DNA of 64,000 bases from Treponema sp. UBA4307 (GCA_002394685.1 DGUP01000067.1:27111-91110); one strand, 5' to 3'; positions 8,696 through 17,389 are shown, numbered from the stretch's first letter. The notes: generated by a model not told the origin, from the sequence alone. Translations and numbers: made by a program.

Positions 8696-9292
8696 TTATC
8701 CATTTAATTTAGGAAGATGAATTTTCCAGACCCCGTCTATTTTGTAAAGGGTATAATAAACCACATCCGTATCCCCGTTTACGTGAACTGCTTTTACCGT
8801 GTCAGTAGTCAGATAACGGATTTCATCCACATCTTTTCCCTTTCTTGAAGGAATGAAAATGTTGTAGAAATAGTCCCTGAGGCTTGAAAGCTTAAGCCCT
8901 TTTACAGGCAGCCGGGATGCAGCTTTTTGTAGAACTGTACTTTGTGACCAGTAATTTATGCTGTCCTGATCAATGTAAGTAATCCATCTTGAATAATCTT
9001 CATTTTCCATAACATCTGAAAGTTCAGAAATGATTTGAAGAATTTCCCGCTTGTCTGATATAAAGGTCTCTCTGGAAACTTGTACATCTGCAACAGAACG
9101 AAGGTATTCTTCATTTTCTTCAGTGGAAAATGAAACGTTTTCTTCACTTGTTGTTTCTTCATTTGATAACTGTTCTTCAACAGAATTACCTGCTTTCTGA
9201 TCTTCCTTTCCAAAAATGGAAGACGTTGTAAAGCATGAATTCATAAAAAGCATTGAAAATACAGCTGTCAGAAGTAATATAATGCGTTTCAT
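8696..9292 (-). CDS. Hypothetical lipoprotein
   Basis: 198 residues starting MKRIILLLTAVFSMLFMNSC, a type II signal peptide with lipobox-like FMNSC, so the mature protein should be lipid-anchored at Cys20. A Glu/Ser-rich low-complexity linker follows to about residue 70. The C-terminal part (about 75-198) reads like a small alpha/beta domain of the NTF2/DUF4440 type (DYSRWITYID..., ending DGVWKIHLPK), which I infer from its pattern only. Divergent from coaD across a 91-bp gap. Confidence 0.7.
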   Translation of the reverse strand: MKRIILLLTAVFSMLFMNSCFTTSSIFGKEDQKAGNSVEEQLSNEETTSEENVSFSTEENEEYLRSVADVQVSRETFISDKREILQIISELSDVMENEDYSRWITYIDQDSINYWSQSTVLQKAASRLPVKGLKLSSLRDYFYNIFIPSRKGKDVDEIRYLTTDTVKAVHVNGDTDVVYYTLYKIDGVWKIHLPKLNG

Positions 9293-9383
9293 ATTTTAAT
9301 ATTAACGTAACCTTTCCCTAAGGTCAAACTCAAAGTTGAGAATTTTTTTTCTTTCTGATAAAGTAATGTGGTGAGGTTTAAAT

Positions 9384-9863
9384 ATGACAACTGCTGTTTT
9401 TCCAGGATCTTTTGATCCTCCTACATACGGACACCTGGATATTATCAATCGTGCAAGCAAAATTTTTGATAAGATTGATATAGTAATCGCCGTTAATCCT
9501 GATAAAAAGTATCTCTTTTCTGATGATGAAAGATATGAACTTTTTGAAGAACTTACCAGGGATTATAAAAATATTACAATTCATAAGTGTAACGGCCTGA
9601 TTGTAGATTACTGTAAAAAGGTAGGGGCAAATGTTTTGATAAGGGGAATCAGAAATTCAAATGACTTCTCATACGAATTTGATCTTTCCCTTGTAAATCG
9701 TTCCCTTAATCAGGAAGTTGAAACTATTTTCATTCCTACAGACCAGAAGTATCTCCTTCTTAGAAGTTCAAGCATTAAGGAACTTGCAAAGTTTGGAGGT
9801 GACATCAGTAAGATGGTTCCTCCAGTGGTAGAAAAGGCTCTGAAGGAAAAATTTAAGAGATAG
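9384..9863 (+). CDS. coaD: Phosphopantetheine adenylyltransferase
   Basis: Adenylates 4'-phosphopantetheine in coenzyme A synthesis. The 159 residues match the family length. Seen: VFPGSFDPPTYGHLDII (nucleotidyltransferase TxGH motif), NADP-like AVNPDKKYLFS, VLIRGIRNSNDFSYEFD and the C-terminal SSSIKELAKFGGDISKMVPP signature. The Shine-Dalgarno GTGAGG sits 7 nt before the ATG. CoA supply fits with acpP, which lies downstream after a separate promoter region. Confidence 0.97.
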   Translation: MTTAVFPGSFDPPTYGHLDIINRASKIFDKIDIVIAVNPDKKYLFSDDERYELFEELTRDYKNITIHKCNGLIVDYCKKVGANVLIRGIRNSNDFSYEFDLSLVNRSLNQEVETIFIPTDQKYLLLRSSSIKELAKFGGDISKMVPPVVEKALKEKFKR

Positions 9864-9878
9864 ATATAAAGGGAAATC

Positions 9879-10001
9879 AGGAATCTGTAATTCCGCTGAT
9901 AGTGTTAATATCAATACTTTGACAAAAATCTTAAAAATGTCATTGACAAATAAAAACGTTTGGTATAATAATTGACACAAAATAGGAATCTGTAGTAATA
10001 T
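9879..10001 (+). promoter_or_regulatory. Promoter region of rpmF-acpP with direct repeats
   Basis: Three TTGACA hexamers occur at 9919, 9943 and 9972. The one at 9943-9948 is best placed, with TATAAT at 9964-9969 (15 bp) or TAATAA at 9966 (17 bp). The 9972 box could pair with TAATAT at 9996. The 11-mer AGGAATCTGTA is repeated at 9879-9889 and 9984-9994, each followed further on by AATATCAA. The repeats bracket the promoters and may bind a regulator. Confidence 0.5.
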
Positions 10002-10049
10002 CAACAACGTTATACAGACAACTAAAACAATATAGCGAGGTTATATATT

Positions 10050-10238
10050 ATGGCAGTACCTAGATCGAAAGTTTCAAAAGCTGTTACAAAGAGAAGACGC
10101 GGTGTTAATATGCATCTTGCTACACCAAATCTCGTAGCTTGCAACAACTGTGGAAACCTTGTTTTGCAGCATCATGTATGTCCAAAATGTGGTTTCTACC
10201 GCGGTCGTCAAGTTATTACACCTGAAGTAAACGGCTAA
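10050..10238 (+). CDS. rpmF: 50S ribosomal protein L32
   Basis: 62 residues, near the usual 57-60. It starts MAVPRSKVSKAVTKRRRG and has a zinc ribbon ACNNCGN and VCPKCGFYRGR, i.e. two CxxC pairs (zinc-binding form). Directly followed by acpP 29 bp later, the rpmF-fatty-acid gene linkage found in many bacteria. Confidence 0.97.
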   Translation: MAVPRSKVSKAVTKRRRGVNMHLATPNLVACNNCGNLVLQHHVCPKCGFYRGRQVITPEVNG

Positions 10239-10267
10239 TTCTAAAGCAAACTTAGGAGCAAAAAACC

Positions 10268-10504
10268 ATGGACGAATTATTTACAAAAATGCAGGATCTG
10301 ATTGCTGACAAGCTTGGTATCGACAAGTCTAAGGTTACAATGGAATCAACATTCCGTGGTGATCTTGGTGCAGACAGTCTCGATACATATGAAATGATGT
10401 ATTCTGTAGAAGAAGAACTTGGTGTTAAGATCCCTGATGAAAAGGCAAACGAATTTGAATCTGTAAAAGACGTTTACGATTTCATCAAGTCTCAGCAGAA
10501 GTAA
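10268..10504 (+). CDS. acpP: Acyl carrier protein
   Basis: 78-residue carrier of fatty-acyl intermediates. The phosphopantetheine serine lies in GADSLDTYEMM, next to an acidic helix II. Shine-Dalgarno AGGAG lies upstream of the ATG at 10268. Cotranscribed with rpmF and ended by a hairpin terminator. The classical motif is DSLDTVE; here it is DSLDTYE. Confidence 0.97.
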   Translation: MDELFTKMQDLIADKLGIDKSKVTMESTFRGDLGADSLDTYEMMYSVEEELGVKIPDEKANEFESVKDVYDFIKSQQK

Positions 10505-10534
10505 TTGATTCATGTGAATCTTTAAGGTTCATGT

Positions 10535-10575
10535 AAAAGCACGGTATTCGGTAATCGTTACTGTGCTTTTTTTAT
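10535..10575 (+). terminator. Rho-independent terminator after acpP
   Basis: AAAAGCAC pairs with GTGCTTTT across a partly paired interior, followed by a T-run. Confidence 0.8.
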
Positions 10576-10672
10576 TTTAAATCAGAAGTAAGAGTTTTTG
10601 ATTCAATGTTTTATCCCATTATAAGGCTTGAACTTTTAATCAGAGTCTTTTACCTTTTTAAAAGGAGTTGTT

Positions 10673-11425
10673 ATGAAATTTAAAAATGATTTGCCAAAAA
10701 TTAATATTACCCAGGGTAGAAAAAAAGAACTGCTGGAATTCTGCAGGGAATTAAATATTCATTTCAAGGATTTGAACTTACTTGATCTGGCTTTTCATCA
10801 TCGTTCCTATTCAAATGAAAATGAAAGTCATAAGCGCTACAACAATGAAAGACTGGAATTTTTAGGCGATAGTGTTCTTGGACTTGCAACAGCCGCCTTT
10901 CTTTATGAGGATATGGTTGATCATCCTGAAGGGGAACTGGCTAAAATTAAAGCAAATGTTGTAAGTGAAAAATCACTCGCTCCTATTGCCAGGGAAAAGA
11001 TGCACATAAATAAATACCTCGTAATGGGTAAGGGTGAAGAGATGTCCGGGGGACGTAATAAGGATGCAATTCTTGCAGATGCAGTAGAAGCGGTAATAGG
11101 AGCTCTCTATCTTGATCAAGGTTATGTTGCTGCAGAAAAACTTGTAGAAGAATTGATTATTCCTGAGATTCGTAAAGTCCAGTCTGCATCCGGCAATAAG
11201 GATTACAAATCTTTCCTCCAGGAATTTTATCAGAAAAAATATAAGGCTTGTCCATCCTATGAACTGGTTAAAAAAAGCGGCCCGGATCATGACAGAACAT
11301 TCTTTGTGGTAGTTCACCTGGGGAAAGTTACCTATGGTCCTGCAAAAGGAAAAAACAAAAAAGAGGCAGAACAGAATGCAGCTGCGGAAGCCTGCAAAGC
11401 AATGGGCCTTGAAGTTAAAGAGTAA
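10673..11425 (+). CDS. rnc: Ribonuclease III
   Basis: Cuts double-stranded RNA, e.g. the 30S rRNA precursor. The 250 residues contain the RNase III signature NERLEFLGDSVLG (about residues 60-72) with Glu/Asp metal ligands, DAVEAVIGALYLD with the second acidic pair, and a C-terminal dsRNA-binding domain at about 175-245 ending with KNKKEAEQNAAAEACKAM. Shine-Dalgarno AAAGGAG precedes the ATG. It stands between two terminators, so it is a single-gene unit or depends on readthrough from acpP. Confidence 0.96.
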   Translation: MKFKNDLPKINITQGRKKELLEFCRELNIHFKDLNLLDLAFHHRSYSNENESHKRYNNERLEFLGDSVLGLATAAFLYEDMVDHPEGELAKIKANVVSEKSLAPIAREKMHINKYLVMGKGEEMSGGRNKDAILADAVEAVIGALYLDQGYVAAEKLVEELIIPEIRKVQSASGNKDYKSFLQEFYQKKYKACPSYELVKKSGPDHDRTFFVVVHLGKVTYGPAKGKNKKEAEQNAAAEACKAMGLEVKE

Positions 11426-11432
11426 AATATGG

Positions 11433-11467
11433 AATGCACCCAATTATAACGGGTGCATTTTTTTTCC
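11433..11467 (+). terminator. Rho-independent terminator after rnc
   Basis: AATGCACCC and GGGTGCATT form a 9-bp stem with a 9-nt loop followed by a run of eight or more T. Confidence 0.88.
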
Positions 11468-11554
11468 CTGATTATGTTTTGAATAAAAAGTTTTTTAATT
11501 TTTTCTTCTAAGTGATAAAAAAGATTGTGAATTAAATGGAAATTAATGGAATTT

Positions 11555-11591
11555 AAAATAAAAAAGACTTCTGATTTTCACAGAAGTCTTT
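11555..11591 (-). terminator. Terminator of tRNA-Gly
   Basis: On the minus strand AAAGACTTCTG pairs with CAGAAGTCTTT around a 7-nt loop, followed by a T-run. It begins about 10 nt after the tRNA 3' end. Confidence 0.85.
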
Positions 11592-11601
11592 AACCAATTA
11601 A

Positions 11602-11673
11602 GCGGTAGAAGGGAGTCGAACCCTCGTCTTCAGCTTGGAAGGCTGAGGTAATAAGCCGTTATACAACTACCGC
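11602..11673 (-). tRNA. tRNA-Gly(TCC)
   Basis: Complete cloverleaf on the minus strand: acceptor GCGGTAG/CTACCGC, anticodon arm TCAGC-CTTCCAA-GCTGA with anticodon TCC, T-arm GAGGG-TTCGACT-CCCTT. No encoded CCA. It has its own promoter and terminator. Confidence 0.96.
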
Positions 11674-11685
11674 GTGAATGACTGT

Positions 11686-11714
11686 AATATATAGTAAACC
11701 AAAAAAAGTGTCAA
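11686..11714 (-). promoter_or_regulatory. Promoter of tRNA-Gly
   Basis: Minus-strand TTGACA (11709-11714) and TATATT (11686-11691) with exactly 17 bp between. The tRNA starts 12 nt after the -10, the same geometry as at tRNA-Arg. Confidence 0.8.
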
Positions 11715-11784
11715 TACAAAAATAAAAAAAATTAAAAAAAAATATTTATTTTTTTTATTCACAGTGATAACATTTTTCATATCA

Positions 11785-11798
11785 AAGACATATGTCTT
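11785..11798. promoter_or_regulatory. Perfect palindrome before the purine permease
   Basis: AAGACATATGTCTT is a perfect 14-bp palindrome about 22 bp before the permease start and directly before TATTATAAA, a likely -10. Its position suits an operator. No known purine-repressor box was recognised, and no purine riboswitch core was seen. Confidence 0.4.
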
Positions 11799-11820
11799 AT
11801 TATAAAAAGAGGTACCCTTT

Positions 11821-13125
11821 ATGGATAAATTGTTTCACTTACAGGAAAGAAACACCACTGTTGGAAAGGAAATTATTGGTGGTATAACAACTTTCCTTGC
11901 TATGGCTTACATTCTTGCTGTTAATCCGAATATTCTTTCAGGCTCAGGAATGGATTTTAATTCTGTGTTTACTGCAACTGCAATTTCTGCCGCAATTGCA
12001 ACTCTTGTGATGGCCTTTTGTGCGAATCTTCCAGTTGCACTTGCTCCAGGACTTGGCCTTAATGCTTTTTTTACCTACAGTGTAGTAATTGGAATGGGCT
12101 GCAGTTGGCAGTTTGCCCTTACTGCAGTTTTTGCAGAAGGTATTGTATTTATTATTCTGTCTCTGTTTGGTGTCAGGGAAGCAATTATTAAATCAATTCC
12201 TGCAGGACTTAAAAAGGCTGTTTCTGTTGGAATTGGACTTTTCATTACAATTATTGGTCTTGTAAATGCAGGAATCCTTTCAACTGAAACAGGAACAACA
12301 ATCGGTTTCGTAAACTTTAATATGGATAATACATCCGCAATTGTTGCTGTTATAGGTTTGATAATTACAATAGTACTTTATATGCTTAAAGTTCCAGGTG
12401 CCATGCTTATTGCAATTGCCATTACAACATTAATCGGCATTCCTTTCGGTGTAACTACTGTTCCTGAAGGCTGGTCTCCACTGGCAACTCCTGCAGCTCC
12501 ATATCTCTTTAAATTTGAATTTGCAAATGTTCTTTCATTAAAGTTCCTTGTTGTGCTTATTACCTTCCTGTTTACGGATATGTTTGATACTCTTGGAACA
12601 CTTATGGGCGTTGCTGAACAGGCAAATCTTAAAGATAAAGACGGAAACATTATTAATGCAAAGGGGGCCCTTCTTGCTGATTCAATCGGTACTGTAGTTG
12701 GAGCTTGTCTTGGTACTTCAACAGTTACTTCTTTTGTTGAAAGTACTTCAGGAATTGGGGCCGGAGCCAGAACAGGCCTGGCTTCTGTAACAACAGGTCT
12801 TCTTTTCCTGGTTGCACTTTTCCTGAATCCTGTTTTTGCAATTATTCCGGCTGCTGCTACCGCTCCTGCTTTAATTTTTGTAGGATACCTGATGATGAAA
12901 TCTGTTACTGGAATTGATTTTGAAGATCCTACAGAAGGAATTCCTGCATTCATTACTATTATGGTTATGCCTTTCTCTTATTCAATTTCAAAGGGAATTA
13001 TGTGGGGTGTAATCTCTTACGTAATTGCAAAGTGTGCAGGTAGAAAAGTAAAGGATATTCCTGTAGTGACCTGGATACTTGCAGTTATTTTTATAGCAGA
13101 TATTATTTTTGAAGCTGTAAAATAA
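11821..13125 (+). CDS. AzgA/PbuG-type hypoxanthine/guanine/adenine permease
   Basis: Inner-membrane purine importer of the NCS2/AzgA group. The 434 residues have about 12 membrane segments. Signatures: TTFLAMAYILAVNPNIL near the N-terminus, PGLGLNAFFTY, LFTDMFDTLGTLMGVAEQ and GTSTVTSFVESTSGIGAGARTGL, which are diagnostic for this family. The exact purine specificity cannot be read from sequence. Shine-Dalgarno GAGGT precedes the ATG. The gene ends at a long hairpin that lies just before the dCMP deaminase start, so the two nucleotide-salvage genes may share some readthrough. Confidence 0.9.
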   Translation: MDKLFHLQERNTTVGKEIIGGITTFLAMAYILAVNPNILSGSGMDFNSVFTATAISAAIATLVMAFCANLPVALAPGLGLNAFFTYSVVIGMGCSWQFALTAVFAEGIVFIILSLFGVREAIIKSIPAGLKKAVSVGIGLFITIIGLVNAGILSTETGTTIGFVNFNMDNTSAIVAVIGLIITIVLYMLKVPGAMLIAIAITTLIGIPFGVTTVPEGWSPLATPAAPYLFKFEFANVLSLKFLVVLITFLFTDMFDTLGTLMGVAEQANLKDKDGNIINAKGALLADSIGTVVGACLGTSTVTSFVESTSGIGAGARTGLASVTTGLLFLVALFLNPVFAIIPAAATAPALIFVGYLMMKSVTGIDFEDPTEGIPAFITIMVMPFSYSISKGIMWGVISYVIAKCAGRKVKDIPVVTWILAVIFIADIIFEAVK

Positions 13126-13155
13126 ATCATTTAATTGATTAATACTGATTTAAAT

Positions 13156-13215
13156 AAAGCAGTTGTTCTGATAAAATACAATTATTGTATTTAAAAGAAC
13201 AACTGCTTTTTATTT
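13156..13215 (+). terminator. Long hairpin terminator/attenuator between permease and dCMP deaminase
   Basis: AAAGCAGTTGTTCT (13156-13169) pairs perfectly with AGAACAACTGCTTT (13196-13209), and the loop contains a second palindrome ATACAAT/ATTGTAT. A short T-rich tail follows, then GGGAG, the Shine-Dalgarno of the next gene. It ends the permease transcript or attenuates the downstream gene. Confidence 0.75.
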
Positions 13216-13226
13216 GGGAGATAACA

Positions 13227-13718
13227 ATGAGTGAAGAAAAATATGTAAGACCAACCTGGGATGAATATTTCATGGAAGTTGCCAGAACTATTGCAAAAAG
13301 AGCAACTTGTGACAGGGGAAGATCCGGCTGTGTAATTGCAAAGGATAATCAGATTCTTGTTACAGGATATGTGGGAAGTCCTGCAGGTTTACCTCATTGT
13401 GATGATGTTGGACATCTATTCAGAAAATCAATTCATAATGATGGATCAATTACAAATCACTGTGTAAGAACTGTTCATGCAGAACAAAATGCTATCTGCC
13501 AGGCTGCAAAAAGAGGAATCTCCATTGATGGAGGAACTGTTTATTGTAAAATGACTCCATGCAGAACTTGTGCCATGCTGATTATAAATTGCGGTATAAA
13601 AAGAGTAGTGTGTGAAAAACACTATCATGATGAAGAAGATTCCCTTGCTATGTTCCGGGAAGTAGGAATAAAGATTGAGCATCTGGAAGATGAAACTCAA
13701 ACTTATGAAAATATGTAA
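13227..13718 (+). CDS. Deoxycytidylate (dCMP) deaminase
   Basis: Zinc enzyme converting dCMP to dUMP for thymidylate synthesis. The zinc site is VHAEQNAICQAAK (HAE) plus MTPCRTCAMLIINCGIKRVV (PCxxC), as in the ComEB/DCTD family. I use ATG 13227, with GGGAG 7 nt upstream, giving 163 residues; a longer frame from TTG 13185 would run through the hairpin and the Shine-Dalgarno. Flanked by terminators on both sides. Confidence 0.93.
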   Translation: MSEEKYVRPTWDEYFMEVARTIAKRATCDRGRSGCVIAKDNQILVTGYVGSPAGLPHCDDVGHLFRKSIHNDGSITNHCVRTVHAEQNAICQAAKRGISIDGGTVYCKMTPCRTCAMLIINCGIKRVVCEKHYHDEEDSLAMFREVGIKIEHLEDETQTYENM

Positions 13719-13725
13719 AAAAAAG

Positions 13726-13766
13726 AAGCCGCAGTTCTAAAACATTCAGTTTTAAAACTGCGGCTT
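13726..13766. terminator. Bidirectional terminator between dCMP deaminase and thrC
   Basis: AAGCCGCAGTT and AACTGCGGCTT form an 11-bp stem; A-run before and TTTATTGT after allow function for both converging genes. Confidence 0.85.
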
Positions 13767-13786
13767 TATTGTATCATATTACTTGA

Positions 13787-15202
13787 TTACAGATTTGCTG
13801 TAAGCCATGCTTTAAAGCTGTCGTAATCTTTTGTCATAGGAATTGCTCTATCCTGAAGCTTCATTACCTTTTCAAGACGTTCCGGAATTGAAGGTTCGCG
13901 TGAAATTGCCTTGTTTACAGTTGCTCCGAATTTAGCAGGATGGGCAGTTTCAAGAACAATACCAACAGCACGTTTTTCCTTTATGCTTTCTGCCCATACA
14001 GGAATATTTGGTGTAAGACCAGGCTTTGTATAATCGCCGGAAGCCTTACCATCAAGAAGTTCCTGCATTGCACCTGAGCGGATGTCATTCCATGCACTCC
14101 ATGCAACTGCTCCATGTGGATCAATAATATATCCTGTCTTTTCATGACATTTACGTATGCCTTCAAGAGTTCCTTCATCATCAGTCCAGTAAGAGGCAAA
14201 CATCTTTCTAACTTCATCAAGAGAGTACATTGCCTGAATACGTTCATAATTACTTGGTGCACCAACATCCATTGCGTTACTCAATGTTGCAATAGATGGA
14301 CGGGCATTATATTCACCGCTTGCAATCCAGTCTGGAATAGTACGATTTGAGTTTGTTGCAGCTACGAATCCTTCAATTGGAGCACCCATTTCTTTTGCAA
14401 TAAGACCAGATGTAAGGTTACCGAAATTTCCACTAGGAACAATTGCAATAATTGCAGGATTTTCAATTTTGCTGTCATGAAGAATACGGTTTCTTACAAG
14501 GAGAGATGAATACATATAGTAGAAACTCTGTGGCAGAAGGCGGGAAATGTTAATTGAATTTGCTGAAGAAAGACGGAATTTGCTTCTTAATTCTTCATCT
14601 ATAAAAGCTGTCTTTACAAGTTTCTGACAGTCATCGAAGGTTCCGTTAACTTTAAGGGCACGTACATTTCCGTCAAAAGTTGAAAGCTGCTTTTCCTGAA
14701 GAGGGGAAATCTTTCCTTCCGGATAAAGAATTGTTACGTCAATACCAGGAACATTATGGAAAGCTGAACCTACAGCAGAACCAGTGTCTCCTGAAGTTGC
14801 AACCAGAATATGAAGATTGTCTTTTTCATTTCTGTTAAAGTATGACATTACACGAGCCATGAATCTTGCACCAAAATCCTTGAAGGCACATGTTGGTCCG
14901 TGGAAAAGTTCCATAACATAGGTAATTGGGTCGATTGGTACTACCTGAGCTGTAAAAGGATATGCATCTGCTATGATAGCCTGCAGATCCTCATCAGGAA
15001 TTTCACCTTTTACATAAGGTTTTGCCATTTCAAATGCAATTTCTCTGAATGATGGCTCTGGAGTTCTTTTTAAAAATTCCTCAGAGAGTTTTGGAAATTC
15101 AACAGGAATGTAAAGACCACCTGTCTTTGCATTCATACCGTTCATTACAGCTGTTTTAAAATCAACTGAAACATTTTTGTCTCTTGTGTCTGTGTAAACC
15201 AT
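13787..15202 (-). CDS. thrC: Threonine synthase
   Basis: PLP enzyme converting O-phosphohomoserine to threonine. The 471 residues belong to the long fungal/E. coli-like class: the PLP lysine is in GPTCAFKDFGARF at about residue 109, followed by VATSGDTGSAVGSAF and PSGNFGNLTSGL. The N-terminal VYTDTRDKNVSVDFKTAVMNG is typical. It is monocistronic here; no other threonine genes are adjacent. Confidence 0.96.
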   Translation of the reverse strand: MVYTDTRDKNVSVDFKTAVMNGMNAKTGGLYIPVEFPKLSEEFLKRTPEPSFREIAFEMAKPYVKGEIPDEDLQAIIADAYPFTAQVVPIDPITYVMELFHGPTCAFKDFGARFMARVMSYFNRNEKDNLHILVATSGDTGSAVGSAFHNVPGIDVTILYPEGKISPLQEKQLSTFDGNVRALKVNGTFDDCQKLVKTAFIDEELRSKFRLSSANSINISRLLPQSFYYMYSSLLVRNRILHDSKIENPAIIAIVPSGNFGNLTSGLIAKEMGAPIEGFVAATNSNRTIPDWIASGEYNARPSIATLSNAMDVGAPSNYERIQAMYSLDEVRKMFASYWTDDEGTLEGIRKCHEKTGYIIDPHGAVAWSAWNDIRSGAMQELLDGKASGDYTKPGLTPNIPVWAESIKEKRAVGIVLETAHPAKFGATVNKAISREPSIPERLEKVMKLQDRAIPMTKDYDSFKAWLTANL

Positions 15203-15365
15203 ATTCGTCCCTGTAAAAATAAATTTATATATAAGTCAATTTAGCAAAAAATGTATATTTATACAATAAGTATGCAGATTAAAATTAAGGAAATTGAGCA
15301 CAGATAAAGGAAAATCAGTAAAAAAACTCACTTAATATCCTTAATTTAAGTGCCCTATAAGTGCC

Positions 15366-16082
15366 TTAATGGGAAAAAAAAGCAAAAAGCAGCATAAGCA
15401 GATTGTATACAAAATGTGCTGCAAATCCTGTATACACATTGCCCGTTTTTTTGTAGCAGATACGGAAGATTATTCCAGAAAAAAATGCATTAATTACAGA
15501 AATATATCCTGCATATAAATGTCCTGCTGCAAAAAGAATTATACAAAAGGCTTCAAGAATTATAGTCCAGATTAATTTCCTTTTTTTGTTATTTTTATAA
15601 AAAATTTGATTCAAACTTTCAGGTAAAAACTCCCGGTAAATAACCTCTTCCGAAAATGCTCCAGTCATCAGTTGTAAAAATGCACCTGCCCATTGTATGC
15701 CCTGAGGAAAAGTTATGCTTATATTTTTTACTTTTAGGGGGGTAAAGAATGAAAGTAAAAGAGTAAAGGCATATACAAGCATTATTCCGCCTAAAGTAAG
15801 TGCAAACCATTTTAAAAAAGTGATAATTTTCTTAAACCGGATTATATCAGGATTATCATGCAGATTATTTCTTTGACTGTTTTCATTTGATTTTTCTACT
15901 GCTTCTTTTTTTGAAAAATAAGAAAACTGAATATTCAGAAGAATTGAGATAATAAATAATATAATCGTTTGAAAAGATATGCCGAAACTATAAACAGGAG
16001 TATCTCCCTTTAATAAAAAGGAAGGTAAAACTAAAAAAAATAGTATTATAATCAGTTCTGGAATAAGATATTTCTTTTTCAT
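15366..16082 (-). CDS. CPBP-family intramembrane glutamic endopeptidase
   Basis: 238 residues with about seven membrane segments. The CPBP (Abi/CAAX-protease) motifs are present: SEEVIYREFL (EExxxR, catalytic Glu pair) near residue 145 and FAAGHLYAGY (conserved His) near 190, plus a third motif AFFSGIIF. Members process prenylated proteins, serve in bacteriocin immunity or act as scaffolds; the substrate here is unknown. A 163-bp AT-rich gap separates it from thrC and it diverges from the PilZ gene. Confidence 0.85.
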   Translation of the reverse strand: MKKKYLIPELIIILFFLVLPSFLLKGDTPVYSFGISFQTIILFIISILLNIQFSYFSKKEAVEKSNENSQRNNLHDNPDIIRFKKIITFLKWFALTLGGIMLVYAFTLLLSFFTPLKVKNISITFPQGIQWAGAFLQLMTGAFSEEVIYREFLPESLNQIFYKNNKKRKLIWTIILEAFCIILFAAGHLYAGYISVINAFFSGIIFRICYKKTGNVYTGFAAHFVYNLLMLLFAFFSH

Positions 16083-16132
16083 AATTGCTTAGTACTATTA
16101 TAAAATACATTTAAAAATGCAGTGAGGTCAAT

Positions 16133-17389
16133 TTGAATTGGGGAGTAATTATACCAGTACTTAGTCTTCTGGTTCTTGGAATTGTTGCAGTCAGACTCTT
16201 TGTTGTTTTTCAGGATAAAATACAATTTTTTTCAAAGGGGCTTGATCAGCAGTTCAGATTTTCTGAATTAAGAACACTCTGGTCTCTTGGAAAAAAATGC
16301 GAACTTGAGGAACCTATTTCTCTTTTTTATTCTGTTCCAACAATCAATAAGTGCATAGGAATGATTATTACAGAGTCAAGAAAAAATTTAACATATGATT
16401 CACCAAGGGTTCAGCTTTTTCTTGATAAGCTTTATAAATTCCGGACAAGAGTAGCCCTTGATGCAGAAGGAAAGAAAAATATTGAAAATACAAAATATCT
16501 GGATGCAGGACAAAAACTAACAGTAATCCTTCCGGGAAAAGGTGTTTTTGTTTCTAAAATCCTTAACAATGCAAGTGAGATGGTTATTTCCCTGCCTACA
16601 CGTTTTGATAAAAAGACTCAATCAACTGTTATAATAAGTGGGGAAAACTGGGCTCATCAGATGATTACACTCTTTTTCTGGCGGAAGGGAGATGCAATGT
16701 ATTCTACAATTACTCAAGTTAATGAAGCGGGTGTTTATCAGGGAGATCCGGCACTTTTTGTAAAACATTCAAATGATCTGGTCCGGAACCAGAAACGCCA
16801 GTCAATTCGAAGTGAATGTGAAATCTACGCCCAGATGTACGTTATAAAAACTGAACAGGTTGATTATTCCAGAATTGATAAAACTGGCGGATATCGCTGC
16901 CTTCTTGAAGATATTTCAGAAGATGGTGCTCTTGTCAGAATCGGAGGAAAAGGTATTCCGAATGTTATGATCAAACTTCAGTTTAAGCTGGAGGAAACTT
17001 TTATTATGATGTTTGGAATTGTAAGGGCAGTTGAATATGATGCAAAAATAAATCAGTCCAGACTCCATTTTGAATGCAAACATATTGAACCTGTTATGCG
17101 AAATGCTGTTCTTCAATTTGTATACAAAGTAATTCCTGACGACCAGAAGGAAATTCAGGAAGCAATCAAACAGACTGAAGAAGATATTGATGAATCAGAA
17201 GAAATTGAAAATGATTCTCTGAATGTTGAAAATGATGATGGAAAGAAAGAAAACCAGGAAATTAATTTAAATAATGAAGATGATAGAATCAGGATAAATG
17301 ATGATTTTATAATGCCTGAAACAGAGAGTAATCCAGAAGATGAAGAAAAAGCTGCCCTTGAAGCTCTTAGTAAAATTGACGATTTTTAA
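16133..17389 (+). CDS. Membrane-anchored PilZ-domain protein
   Basis: 418 residues. An N-terminal membrane helix (residues 3-25) is followed by a cytoplasmic region. At about residue 222 the PilZ c-di-GMP motif appears as RQSIR (RxxxR-type), then about 45 residues later DISEDGALVRIGG (matching DxSxxG). The C-terminal 70 residues are an acidic Asn/Glu/Asp-rich tail. It probably binds cyclic di-GMP at the membrane, as YcgR-like or flagellar brake proteins do, though the output is unknown. The start is TTG at 16133, with GAGGT about 6 nt upstream. Confidence 0.82.
   Translation: MNWGVIIPVLSLLVLGIVAVRLFVVFQDKIQFFSKGLDQQFRFSELRTLWSLGKKCELEEPISLFYSVPTINKCIGMIITESRKNLTYDSPRVQLFLDKLYKFRTRVALDAEGKKNIENTKYLDAGQKLTVILPGKGVFVSKILNNASEMVISLPTRFDKKTQSTVIISGENWAHQMITLFFWRKGDAMYSTITQVNEAGVYQGDPALFVKHSNDLVRNQKRQSIRSECEIYAQMYVIKTEQVDYSRIDKTGGYRCLLEDISEDGALVRIGGKGIPNVMIKLQFKLEETFIMMFGIVRAVEYDAKINQSRLHFECKHIEPVMRNAVLQFVYKVIPDDQKEIQEAIKQTEEDIDESEEIENDSLNVENDDGKKENQEINLNNEDDRIRINDDFIMPETESNPEDEEKAALEALSKIDDF

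Noticed and set aside
9897..9913. TGATAGTGTTAATATCA, 14 of 17 positions like the palindrome at 33055
   Set aside because: It is not a full palindrome in the core and sits in a different context; three mismatches in the centre and the short AT-rich motif make chance plausible.
13185..13226. Longer start for dCMP deaminase (TTG)
   Set aside because: The segment is the right arm of the terminator hairpin plus the GGGAG ribosome site.
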